A stretch of 64,000 nucleotides of DNA from NCBI GenBank assembly GCA_963701015.1, contig OY969556.1, positions 2,232,001 to 2,296,000 of the forward strand, written 5' to 3'. Positions 16,947 to 24,807 of the stretch are shown piece by piece; position 1 is the stretch's first letter, and each line of letters opens with the position of its first letter. The notes below the pieces were generated by a model. It was not told where the DNA came from. It worked only from the letters and a program-made list of their open reading frames with translations, and ran no database searches. A program made the position numbers and the translations under genes. This stretch comes from MFD09286-c1 sp963701015 (GTDB lineage: Bacteria > Bacteroidota > Bacteroidia > Bacteroidales > DTGW01).

Positions 16947-19913
16947 ATGCAGCCAGAAAATATTGATGCCAGCCGGATTGAATTTAGTCATACTGCATTC
17001 AATCAGCTAATGCAGCGCAGGGTATTCAGGGTTCTTTTGGTTTGCAGTAATTACGACTTTTTCATGCTTGAAGAAGACGGCCGGATTGATGAACAAATTT
17101 TTAATGAATATACTTCCCTTAACATACGTTTCCCACCGGCCCTAATCCAGGCTGACTCAGCCAAAAAAGCATTTGAAATTTTAAACAATAACGTTATTGA
17201 TTTAGTAATTTTAATGCTAAACATTGGTGATATTGAGCCGTTTGGACTTGCCCATCAAATAAAGCAACAGAATCCGGAAATTCCCATTGTTGTCTTAACC
17301 AATTTCTCAAGAGAAGTTTCAATTCGTTTACAGAACGAAGATTTGTCGGCCATTGATTATGTGTTTTGCTGGCTTGGTAATGCTGACCTGCTATTGGCAA
17401 TTATAAAGCTTATTGAAGACCGGATGAATACTGAATGCGACGTTTTGCAAATTGGTGTACAAACAATTCTTTTGGTTGAAGATTCTGTAAGATATATATC
17501 TCAGATATTACCACTGTTATATAAAATTATCATCAGGCAATCGCAGGATTTTATGCAGGAAGGGCTAAATGAACATCAAAAAATGCTTCGTTTGCGTGGT
17601 CGTCCTAAAATCCTTCTGGCTAAAACTTATGTCGAAGCAATTGGCTTATATCAAAAGTATGGGCAACATATGTTGGGTATAATTTCCGACATTAGTTTTA
17701 AAAGATCTGATAAGCTAACCATTGAAACTCCCGAAGGGCTTGAATTATGTAAATTCATAAAATCAGAAGATACTCACATGCCTTTCTTGCTACAATCATC
17801 GGATATTACGAATCGTGAAAAAGCTTTGAAATGTAAAGCTGGATTTGTTCATAAACTTTCAAAATCACTTTCACACGATTTGCAGCAATATGTAATTAAT
17901 AACTTTGGCTTTGGCCCTTTACATTTCATCGACCCTGAAACCCAAACTGTTGCTTTTACTGTTTCAGATTTAGCCGATTTGCAACATAAAATTCTCAAAA
18001 TTCCCAACCATATCTTTGATTTTCATGCACGGCGAAATGAAATATCAAAATGGCTCAATGCCAGGGCATTGTTCAGCATTGGGGAATTGTTCAAAACATT
18101 AAAGATTGAAGATTTCGAAAATCATGATAAAATAAAAGCTTATATATACGATGCCATTGCAAATTACAGGATGAGCAAAAGCCATGGCGTAATTGCAGCT
18201 TTTGATAAAAAAAGCTTTGACGAATCGCTTACTTTCAGTAGAATTGGCGATGGTTCATTAGGTGGAAAAGGCAGAGGCCTGGCTTTTATTGATATGATTA
18301 TTAAAAAACATAACTTGTTCAACAGGTTTCAGGATGTTGATATTACAATCCCAAGAACTGTAGTTATTACAACCGATTTGTTCGACGAATTCATGGAAAT
18401 GAATGACTTATATAAAATCGGACTTTCGGATGCCCCGGATGATGAAATTCTTCAGCAATTTGTGAAAGCATCGTTACCAGCCCGTTTATTATCCGATTTG
18501 AAAAGTTTCACCGAAAGTATTGATAAGCCAATAGCCATTCGTTCTTCAAGTAAGTTGGAAGATTCATATTACCAGCCGTTTGCCGGAATATATACCACTT
18601 ATATGGTTCCATTATTAGCAAACGATACGAACAAAACTATTCAATTTATTTCCGAGGCAATTAAATGTGTTTATGCATCAGTTTATTTCAAAGAAAGTAA
18701 ATCATACATAGCTTCAACTTCTAATATTATTGATGAAGAAAAAATGGGAATTATTCTGGAGGAAGTTTGTGGCAAACCTTATAATAACCTTTACTATCCG
18801 GCACTTAGTGGAGTTGCTCGCTCAATTAATTATTATCCTATAAGACCTGAAACTTCACTTGATGGTGTTGCCAATATTGCTTTTGGATTAGGCAAGTATA
18901 TTGTTGAAGGTGGCGATGGTTTGAGATTTTCTCCAAAATTTCCATCGAAAATTTTACAACTTACCACGCCAGAAATGGCACTAAAAGAAACCCAAAAATA
19001 TTTTTATGCTCTAAATCTCAATCCGAATGTATGGCAGCCATCGGTAGATGATAAAATAAATTTACAAAAACTCAATATTAATGAAGCGTTGAACGATAGC
19101 TCATTATTTTATGCTGCATCCGATTATGATTTCGAAAATCAATGTATTACCGACAATTCAATTGAGAATGGGAAAAAAGTAATTACGTTTTCAAAAATAC
19201 TCAATCACAATTTATTCCCGTTGGCTAATATTCTTCAAACCTTATTAGAAATTGGGCAAAAGGAAATGAATACTCCCATAGAAATTGAATTTGCTGTTGA
19301 TTTAGATCTGCCCAAAGGTGATCCTAAAAATTTCTTTTTTCTGCAAATCAGGCCAATAGTTGGAAATGATCAGAATGAACAAATTGAAATTAAGGAACAT
19401 GAAAAAAATGATGCTATTGTTTTTTCAAAAAATACACTCGGAAATGGCATATTTCATAACATTCAACACTTTGTGTATGTTAGGCCCGAAACATTTAATC
19501 CTTCAGAAAGCATGAATATAGTTCAGGAAATTGAGGATTGGAACATTCAAATGCGCAGTGAAAAACGAAATTATATTCTTGCAGGTCCCGGACGTTGGGG
19601 TTCAACTGATCCATGGCTTGGAATTCCAATAAAATGGGCTCAAATAACTGAAGCAAGAATAATTATTGAAGCGGGATTGGAAAATTATAGGATTGAACCC
19701 AGCCAGGGAACACATTTTTTTCAAAACCTAACCTCATTCAGGGTTGGCTATATGACTATCAATCCTTATATACAGGAAGGCATTTACAATATTGAATTTT
19801 TAAATAACCAGCAAAACAGGACTAATAAGAAATATATATCCATTGTACGTTTCAGTGAACCTTTGTTAATTAAAATTGATGGAAGACAAAATTTTGGAGT
19901 AATAAATAAATAA
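16947..19913 (+). CDS. receiver-like plus PEP/pyruvate-kinase ATP-grasp protein
   Basis: The 988-residue protein begins with two receiver-like segments. The first (about 28-160) lacks the usual phospho-acceptor Asp ('DLVILMLNIGD'); the second (about 172-320) keeps an acidic pocket 'LLVEDS' and 'GIISDIS'. From about 430 it is the nucleotide-binding domain of PEP synthase and pyruvate phosphate dikinase: 'GDGSLGGKGRGLAFID', 'IAIRSSSKLEDSYYQPFAG' and 'EIEFAVDL...FFLQIRPI'. The phosphohistidine and TIM-barrel domains that make PEP in real PpsA are missing. The C-terminal 170 residues carry 'AGPGRWGSTDPWLGIPI', typical of this protein type. It may phosphorylate a partner or a small molecule using ATP; no substrate is known to me. 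It is not a functional PEP synthase by itself. Confidence 0.85.
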   Translation: MQPENIDASRIEFSHTAFNQLMQRRVFRVLLVCSNYDFFMLEEDGRIDEQIFNEYTSLNIRFPPALIQADSAKKAFEILNNNVIDLVILMLNIGDIEPFGLAHQIKQQNPEIPIVVLTNFSREVSIRLQNEDLSAIDYVFCWLGNADLLLAIIKLIEDRMNTECDVLQIGVQTILLVEDSVRYISQILPLLYKIIIRQSQDFMQEGLNEHQKMLRLRGRPKILLAKTYVEAIGLYQKYGQHMLGIISDISFKRSDKLTIETPEGLELCKFIKSEDTHMPFLLQSSDITNREKALKCKAGFVHKLSKSLSHDLQQYVINNFGFGPLHFIDPETQTVAFTVSDLADLQHKILKIPNHIFDFHARRNEISKWLNARALFSIGELFKTLKIEDFENHDKIKAYIYDAIANYRMSKSHGVIAAFDKKSFDESLTFSRIGDGSLGGKGRGLAFIDMIIKKHNLFNRFQDVDITIPRTVVITTDLFDEFMEMNDLYKIGLSDAPDDEILQQFVKASLPARLLSDLKSFTESIDKPIAIRSSSKLEDSYYQPFAGIYTTYMVPLLANDTNKTIQFISEAIKCVYASVYFKESKSYIASTSNIIDEEKMGIILEEVCGKPYNNLYYPALSGVARSINYYPIRPETSLDGVANIAFGLGKYIVEGGDGLRFSPKFPSKILQLTTPEMALKETQKYFYALNLNPNVWQPSVDDKINLQKLNINEALNDSSLFYAASDYDFENQCITDNSIENGKKVITFSKILNHNLFPLANILQTLLEIGQKEMNTPIEIEFAVDLDLPKGDPKNFFFLQIRPIVGNDQNEQIEIKEHEKNDAIVFSKNTLGNGIFHNIQHFVYVRPETFNPSESMNIVQEIEDWNIQMRSEKRNYILAGPGRWGSTDPWLGIPIKWAQITEARIIIEAGLENYRIEPSQGTHFFQNLTSFRVGYMTINPYIQEGIYNIEFLNNQQNRTNKKYISIVRFSEPLLIKIDGRQNFGVINK

Positions 19914-20001
19914 GAATACTGCAAAAAGGGAATATGTCTTTTAGTTCAAGATATATCTGAAACACAGACTCTCTTTTCCGAATTCATTAAATATAAAAAC
20001 T

Positions 20002-21339
20002 ATGATAGTAGAAAAAATAATGAACGAATTGGTAAGGCTTCATCCGGGTGAAGTAGAATACCATCAGGCTGTACATGAAGTATTAACTTCAATAGAAGAC
20101 ATTTACAACACAAACCCGCAGTTTTCTAGTGCAAACCTAATTGAAAGGCTTATAGAACCCGACCGAGTATTGATTTTTAAAGTTCCCTGGACTGACGATG
20201 CAGGTCATGTTCATGTAAACAGAGGATATAGGGTGCAATTCAACAATGCCATTGGCCCTTATAAAGGTGGATTGCGTTTTCACCCCAGTGTTAATTTAAG
20301 TATCTTGAAGTTTTTGGGATTTGAACAAATTTTCAAAAACAGTTTAACAACTTTGGCCATGGGTGGCGCAAAAGGAGGTTCTGACTTCGACCCAAAGGGA
20401 AAATCGAATGCTGAAATTATGCGTTTCTGCCAATCGTTTATGTTGGAGCTTTGGCATATTATTGGCCCCGAAACCGATGTACCTGCCGGTGATATTGGTG
20501 TTGGTGGCCGCGAAATTGGTTTTTTAAATGGCATGTATAAAAAACTGACCCACGAACACAATGGCGTATTAACCGGAAAAGGAATAAATTGGGGAGGTTC
20601 GCTTATACGTCCCGAAGCAACAGGTTATGGTGTTGTTTATTTTACAAATGAAATGCTTTCGACAATCGGTGAATCTATTGAAGGTAAAACAATTGCTGTT
20701 TCCGGGTTTGGCAATGTTGCCTGGGGTGCTGTTAAAAAAGCAACTGAACTCGGCGGAAAAGTGCTTACCATATCTGGTCCCGATGGATATATTTATGACC
20801 CTGACGGTATTTCGATGAATAAAATTGATTATATGCTTGAATTGCGTGCCAGCAATGATGATATTGTAAGTCCGTATGCACAGGCTTTTCCAAACTCAAC
20901 ATTTGTTCCCAACCGTCATCCCTGGGAAGTGAAATGCGATATTGCATTACCTTGTGCAACACAAAACGAATTGAACCACGAAGATGCTGAAAATTTAATA
21001 AAAAATAATTGCAAGTGCGTTTGCGAAGGAGCCAATATGCCTTGCACTCCAGAAGCAGTTCATGTTCTGCAATCGGCAAAAATGATTTTCGCGCCCGGAA
21101 AGGCAGCAAATGCAGGTGGTGTAGCTACATCAGGGCTCGAGATGGCTCAAAATTCAATGAAATTGGCTTGGCCAAAAGAGGAAGTAGATATGCGTCTGCA
21201 CCAGATTATGAAGAATATTCATGAAAGTTGTGTAAAATATGGCAAACAACCCGATGGTTATATTGATTATGTTAAAGGTGCAAATATTGCAGGATTTTTA
21301 AAAGTCGCTCATGCCATGATGGATCAGGGTGTGGTTTAG
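20002..21339 (+). CDS. gdhA: NADP-specific glutamate dehydrogenase
   Basis: GdhA makes glutamate from 2-oxoglutarate, ammonia and NADPH in the cytoplasm, the low-affinity route of ammonia assimilation. The 445-residue product has the glutamate-binding 'GPYKGGLRFHPSVN', the catalytic Lys region 'MGGAKGGSDFDPKGKS', 'PAGDIGVGGREIG' and the Rossmann 'AVSGFGNVAWGAVKKA'. 'CEGANMPCTPEA' and 'APGKAANAGGVATSGLEM' complete the family pattern. The length matches hexameric NADP-dependent GDH (about 445-450). Genes on the same strand lie before and after, but an inverted-repeat terminator follows at 21441-21468. Confidence 0.97.
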   Translation: MIVEKIMNELVRLHPGEVEYHQAVHEVLTSIEDIYNTNPQFSSANLIERLIEPDRVLIFKVPWTDDAGHVHVNRGYRVQFNNAIGPYKGGLRFHPSVNLSILKFLGFEQIFKNSLTTLAMGGAKGGSDFDPKGKSNAEIMRFCQSFMLELWHIIGPETDVPAGDIGVGGREIGFLNGMYKKLTHEHNGVLTGKGINWGGSLIRPEATGYGVVYFTNEMLSTIGESIEGKTIAVSGFGNVAWGAVKKATELGGKVLTISGPDGYIYDPDGISMNKIDYMLELRASNDDIVSPYAQAFPNSTFVPNRHPWEVKCDIALPCATQNELNHEDAENLIKNNCKCVCEGANMPCTPEAVHVLQSAKMIFAPGKAANAGGVATSGLEMAQNSMKLAWPKEEVDMRLHQIMKNIHESCVKYGKQPDGYIDYVKGANIAGFLKVAHAMMDQGVV

Positions 21340-21357
21340 TAGTTAGGAGTTAGTTTA

Positions 21358-21382
21358 GAGTTTAGAGTTTAGAGTTTAGAGT
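21358..21382. repeat. 7-bp tandem repeat GAGTTTA x3.5
   Basis: Three exact GAGTTTA units and a partial fourth follow the gdhA stop codon, with a diverged unit before them. The unit differs from the TTCC heptamers elsewhere but has the same length. Confidence 0.7.
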
Positions 21383-21440
21383 CGGAAATATCTTGATTTT
21401 GGATATTAGTTATTGGTGTTAGTTATATACTGCTCCACTA

Positions 21441-21468
21441 CCTCCGAGGGTTTGGGACCCCTCGGAGG
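21441..21468 (+). terminator. terminator-like 10-bp stem after gdhA
   Basis: CCTCCGAGGG (21441-21450) and CCCTCGGAGG (21459-21468) form a perfect stem with an 8-nt loop. The sequence downstream is AT-rich with an A-run rather than a T-run, so it may also be a dispersed palindrome. Confidence 0.5.
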
Positions 21469-21648
21469 TTAGATTAAAAACAAATAAAAAAAGGCAATTT
21501 TAACAGCTCATACTCTCACAAACAAAAAAATGACATCTTGTCCCACAACCTTCTCTGCGCTGCCATATACTGCTTTTTTGCCAACACACCGCAATATTCA
21601 GTGTCGAAATATGTATATTGCAACAAAAAATTTAACTGTTTCAATTAA

Positions 21649-24180
21649 ATGTTAAATAACGAAGCACAAGCTCGTATTAAAATAAACAAATTGCTTGAGG
21701 AAGCAGGTTGGCGATTCTTCGACAGTCTCGAGGGGAAAGCCAATATTTTGCTTGAGAACCATGTAAAAATCACTCAAAAGGAAGTTGATGCATGGGGCAA
21801 CGATTATGAAAGAACTAAATCGGGTTCGCTTGATTTTTTACTTGTTGACAGCGATAATAAACCCATTTGTGTTCTCGAAGCTAAAAAAGAAAGTTTGCAT
21901 CCTTTGGTTGCAAAAGAGCAAGCACGAAAATATGCAAATACCGTTGGAGCTCAATTTATCATTCTCTCTAATGGCATAGTTCATTATTTATGGGATTTAA
22001 AAAAAGGGAATCCGAAACCTATATATAAATTCCCTTCACCAATTGAAATTGGTGCAATTAAGGAATGGAACCCCGACCGCAATAGTTTAGCAAATGAACC
22101 TGTAAATAACGATTATATTGTTGTCGTTCAAATGCCTGATTATATTGAAAGACCTGGTTGGAATGGAAGCATTGAAAAGAGCAAGGACTTCATTTGGAAT
22201 AACGGATTAAAGTTCCTTCGAAAATACCAATTAAGTGCTATTGAGCATTTGCAGAAAGCAGTAAGAAAAGGCAAAGACCGTTTTCTTTTTGAGATGGCAA
22301 CAGGTACAGGTAAAACGCTTACGTCAGCTGCCGTTATTCGATTATTTTTAAGAACCAAAAACGCACGAAAGGTTTTGTTTTTAGTTGACAGATTAGAATT
22401 GGAAGACCAAGCCTGGAAAGCTTTTACAAACTATCTAAAGCCTGACTATTCAACTTTCATTTACAAAGAACACAAAAGCGATTGGAGAAAAGCCGATATA
22501 GTGGTTACCACCATTCAATCGCTCATGTTTGATAATAAATACCGCTATGAGTTTTCACCCACCGATTTTGATTTGATTATTTCGGATGAATCTCACCGTT
22601 CAATTTCAGGAAACGCAAGAGCGGTTTTTGAATATTTTCATGGTTATAAATTGGGTTTAACCGCCACTCCAAAAGACTATTTAAAAGGAGTAAACCCTGA
22701 TAAGATTAAAGAAAATGACCCACGGGAAATAGAACGCCGGATGTTGCGTGATACTTATACAACTTTTGGTTGTGAAGGCAACGACCCAACATTTCGATAT
22801 TCATTATTGGACGGTGTTAAAGATGGTTTCTTGATTAACCCGAGAGTTTTAGATGCACGTACTGAAATTACCACGCAATTGCTTTCTGATGAAGGTTATT
22901 CCGTTGTACTTGCAACGGAAGATGGAGAGGAAACAGAAACTTTCATTTCTAGTGATTTCGAAAAGAAATTTTTCTCTGATAAAACCAATCGTGTTTTTTG
23001 CCAAACCTTTTTGGAAAATGCCTTACGTGACCCCATAACAAATGAAATTGGTAAAACAATTATATTTGCCGTAAGTCAGAACCACGCACGAAAATTAACT
23101 GAAATTCTGAACGAATTTGCAGAACAACTTTTCCCGAACAAATACAATTCCGATTTTGCCGTTCAGGTTACTTCACAGGTGGGAGATGCACAACAAATGA
23201 CAATCAATTTTACCAATAACAACCTTAACGGAAAAACTACATGGTTAGAAGGTTATAAATCGAGCAAGTCAAGGATTTGCATTACCGTTGGTATGATGAC
23301 AACAGGTTATGATTGCCCCGATTTGCTCAATCTTTGTATGATGCGCCCTATTTTTAGCCCATCCGATTTTGTGCAAATAAAAGGACGGGGAACACGAAAG
23401 AATACATTTGATTTCAAACATAAAAACGAATTGGGCGAAGAAGAAATAATACAGTATGAAAAAGAAATTTTCAAACTTTTCGACTTCTTTGCCAACTGTG
23501 AATATTTTGAGGAAAAATTTGATTATGATGAAAAGCTAAAACTCCCAAAGCCAAAGGCTGGCAATGGAGAAGGCGGTGGCGGTGGTGTTGATATAGATGA
23601 ATACAACAGTTTTCGTCCCGACCCGTTGGATATTTTGATTGAAACGCAGATAGGTTACGAAGGAATGAAAATTGACCGTATGCTATTTCAAAAGTTCGAA
23701 GACCGCCTGGCGATGGACGATATTATAAAGAAAAATGTAGAGCTTGGAAATTGGGAACAGGTTGTTTCGCATATTCAAAACGAAATATTTGATAAACCTG
23801 AAGAATATTTCAACTTGGAAAAATTACGCAAGGCTGCCAAGATTGACCGTAAAGTATCAATCCGAGAAATGGTAGAAAAGGTTTTTGGCATTATCCCAAA
23901 ATTCAAATCAAAAGACGAATTACTGGACGAAGAGTTCGACAAATTCATATCAATTTATCCACCCGAAGAAGATGTAAACATTCGTGCATTAAAATATTTC
24001 TTCAAAGCGTATATTGTTGACAACGAAATTCGTAAAATTATTGAGGTAAAAGATTTCCAGGCCTTACAAACCAATCCAACACTTACCATTTCACAATTCA
24101 GGGAAGTGGCTGTTAAATACAGGGAAGTAATTCCTGTTTACATTAAAGATTATATCAATTTAGAGCGCTTTGCAGCGTAG
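21649..24180 (+). CDS. hsdR: type I restriction enzyme, R (helicase/nuclease) subunit
   Basis: HsdR is the motor and nuclease of type I restriction: it translocates DNA with ATP and cuts unmethylated DNA away from the target. The 843-residue product has an N-terminal nuclease domain with the PD-(D/E)XK set (D62, E77-A-K79 in 'VLEAKKE'). The helicase follows, with Walker A 'MATGTGKT' (near 217-224), the DEAD-type box DESH (313-316), 'LGLTATP', and 'GRGTRKNTF' for motif VI. The C-terminal part resembles the EcoEI-type R-subunit C domain. A glycine-rich linker (GNGEGGGGGVD) lies near residue 640. It is the first gene of an operon with the RAYT and hsdMS, and the RAYT ATG is only 3 bp after its stop. 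Confidence 0.94.
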   Translation: MLNNEAQARIKINKLLEEAGWRFFDSLEGKANILLENHVKITQKEVDAWGNDYERTKSGSLDFLLVDSDNKPICVLEAKKESLHPLVAKEQARKYANTVGAQFIILSNGIVHYLWDLKKGNPKPIYKFPSPIEIGAIKEWNPDRNSLANEPVNNDYIVVVQMPDYIERPGWNGSIEKSKDFIWNNGLKFLRKYQLSAIEHLQKAVRKGKDRFLFEMATGTGKTLTSAAVIRLFLRTKNARKVLFLVDRLELEDQAWKAFTNYLKPDYSTFIYKEHKSDWRKADIVVTTIQSLMFDNKYRYEFSPTDFDLIISDESHRSISGNARAVFEYFHGYKLGLTATPKDYLKGVNPDKIKENDPREIERRMLRDTYTTFGCEGNDPTFRYSLLDGVKDGFLINPRVLDARTEITTQLLSDEGYSVVLATEDGEETETFISSDFEKKFFSDKTNRVFCQTFLENALRDPITNEIGKTIIFAVSQNHARKLTEILNEFAEQLFPNKYNSDFAVQVTSQVGDAQQMTINFTNNNLNGKTTWLEGYKSSKSRICITVGMMTTGYDCPDLLNLCMMRPIFSPSDFVQIKGRGTRKNTFDFKHKNELGEEEIIQYEKEIFKLFDFFANCEYFEEKFDYDEKLKLPKPKAGNGEGGGGGVDIDEYNSFRPDPLDILIETQIGYEGMKIDRMLFQKFEDRLAMDDIIKKNVELGNWEQVVSHIQNEIFDKPEEYFNLEKLRKAAKIDRKVSIREMVEKVFGIIPKFKSKDELLDEEFDKFISIYPPEEDVNIRALKYFFKAYIVDNEIRKIIEVKDFQALQTNPTLTISQFREVAVKYREVIPVYIKDYINLERFAA

Positions 24181-24183
24181 GCC

Positions 24184-24759
24184 ATGTCGGATAAATTTCA
24201 AAATAAATATCGGATACCGTCGGCCAGATTACAAAATTGGGATTATGGTGCAAATGCAATGTATTTTGTCACCATTTGCACAAAAAACAGGGAATATTAT
24301 TTCGGGGAAATTGCATATGCACAAATGCATTTGTCCGAAATCGGGAAATTTGTGGAAACCGAATGGTTAAAAACGTTCGAAATGCGCCCCGACATGAATT
24401 TGCAAATGGGCGAATTCGTGGTTATGCCCAATCATTTTCATGCAATAATTATTATTGGTGAAAATGAATATAATATGAAACACAGGATGCAATGTAGAGA
24501 CGCAATGCTTTGCGTCTCTACCACCAACGAACAAATTAACAAATTTGCCCCACAATCCAAAAATTTGGCATCGATTATTCGCGGTTTTAAATCGGCGGTT
24601 ACCATTAACGCCCGTAAAATCCATACCGATTTCGCCTGGCAATCCCGTTTCCACGATCATATTATCCGCAATGATGATTCATTTCAACGTATTTCAGAAT
24701 ATATTCGCAATAATCCTGTAAATTGGACGGTTGATAAATTTTATGATGTTCCGATGTAA
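24184..24759 (+). CDS. REP-associated tyrosine transposase (RAYT, Y1 family)
   Basis: RAYTs are single-copy relatives of IS200/IS605 transposases that act on REP palindromes by single-strand DNA nicking. The 191-residue protein has the HUH motif in 'MPNHFHAII' (H84, H86) and the nucleophile Tyr in 'SEYIRNNPVNW' (Y173), with 'QSRFHDHIIRND' between them. It starts 3 bp after hsdR and stops 48 bp before hsdMS, so it is within the operon. A GTAG-type palindrome lies inside the gene and codes for residues 104-113; it falls between the HUH motif and Tyr, so the catalytic core is spared. Another palindrome supplies its stop codon. The gene is intact. Confidence 0.9.
   Translation: MSDKFQNKYRIPSARLQNWDYGANAMYFVTICTKNREYYFGEIAYAQMHLSEIGKFVETEWLKTFEMRPDMNLQMGEFVVMPNHFHAIIIIGENEYNMKHRMQCRDAMLCVSTTNEQINKFAPQSKNLASIIRGFKSAVTINARKIHTDFAWQSRFHDHIIRNDDSFQRISEYIRNNPVNWTVDKFYDVPM
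24494..24521. repeat. REP-like GTAG palindrome inside the RAYT gene
   Basis: GTAGAGACGCAA (24494-24505) and TTGCGTCTCTAC (24510-24521) are exact complements with a 4-nt loop, TGCT. REP elements of other bacteria start with GTAG, as this stem does. It is read in frame as CRDAMLCVST-type residues of the RAYT. Confidence 0.8.
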
Positions 24760-24783
24760 AGACGCGATTAATCGCGTCTCTAT
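24756..24783. repeat. REP-like palindrome across the RAYT stop codon
   Basis: AGACGCGATTAATCGCGTCT (24760-24779) is a perfect 20-bp palindrome; flanks extend it to GTAA...CTAT. One base differs from the GTAG start of its relatives, and the TAA stop codon of the RAYT (24757-24759) is inside it. It separates the RAYT from hsdMS and may also act on transcription or mRNA stability. Confidence 0.8.
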
Positions 24784-24807
24784 CAAAAAACAAAACAAAA
24801 CAAAACA

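Larger units (their letters stand above)
21340..21648. other. 309-bp intergenic region before the restriction operon
   Basis: No gene. It begins with a 7-bp tandem repeat GAGTTTA (21358-21382, three and a half copies), then carries a GC-rich terminator (21441-21468). The rest is plain sequence in which the hsdR promoter should lie; no match to the TAnnTTTG consensus was found. Confidence 0.5.

Noticed and set aside
20765..21109. 114-codon minus-strand frame inside gdhA
   Set aside because: It lies wholly opposite conserved gdhA sequence and has no start signal or domain.
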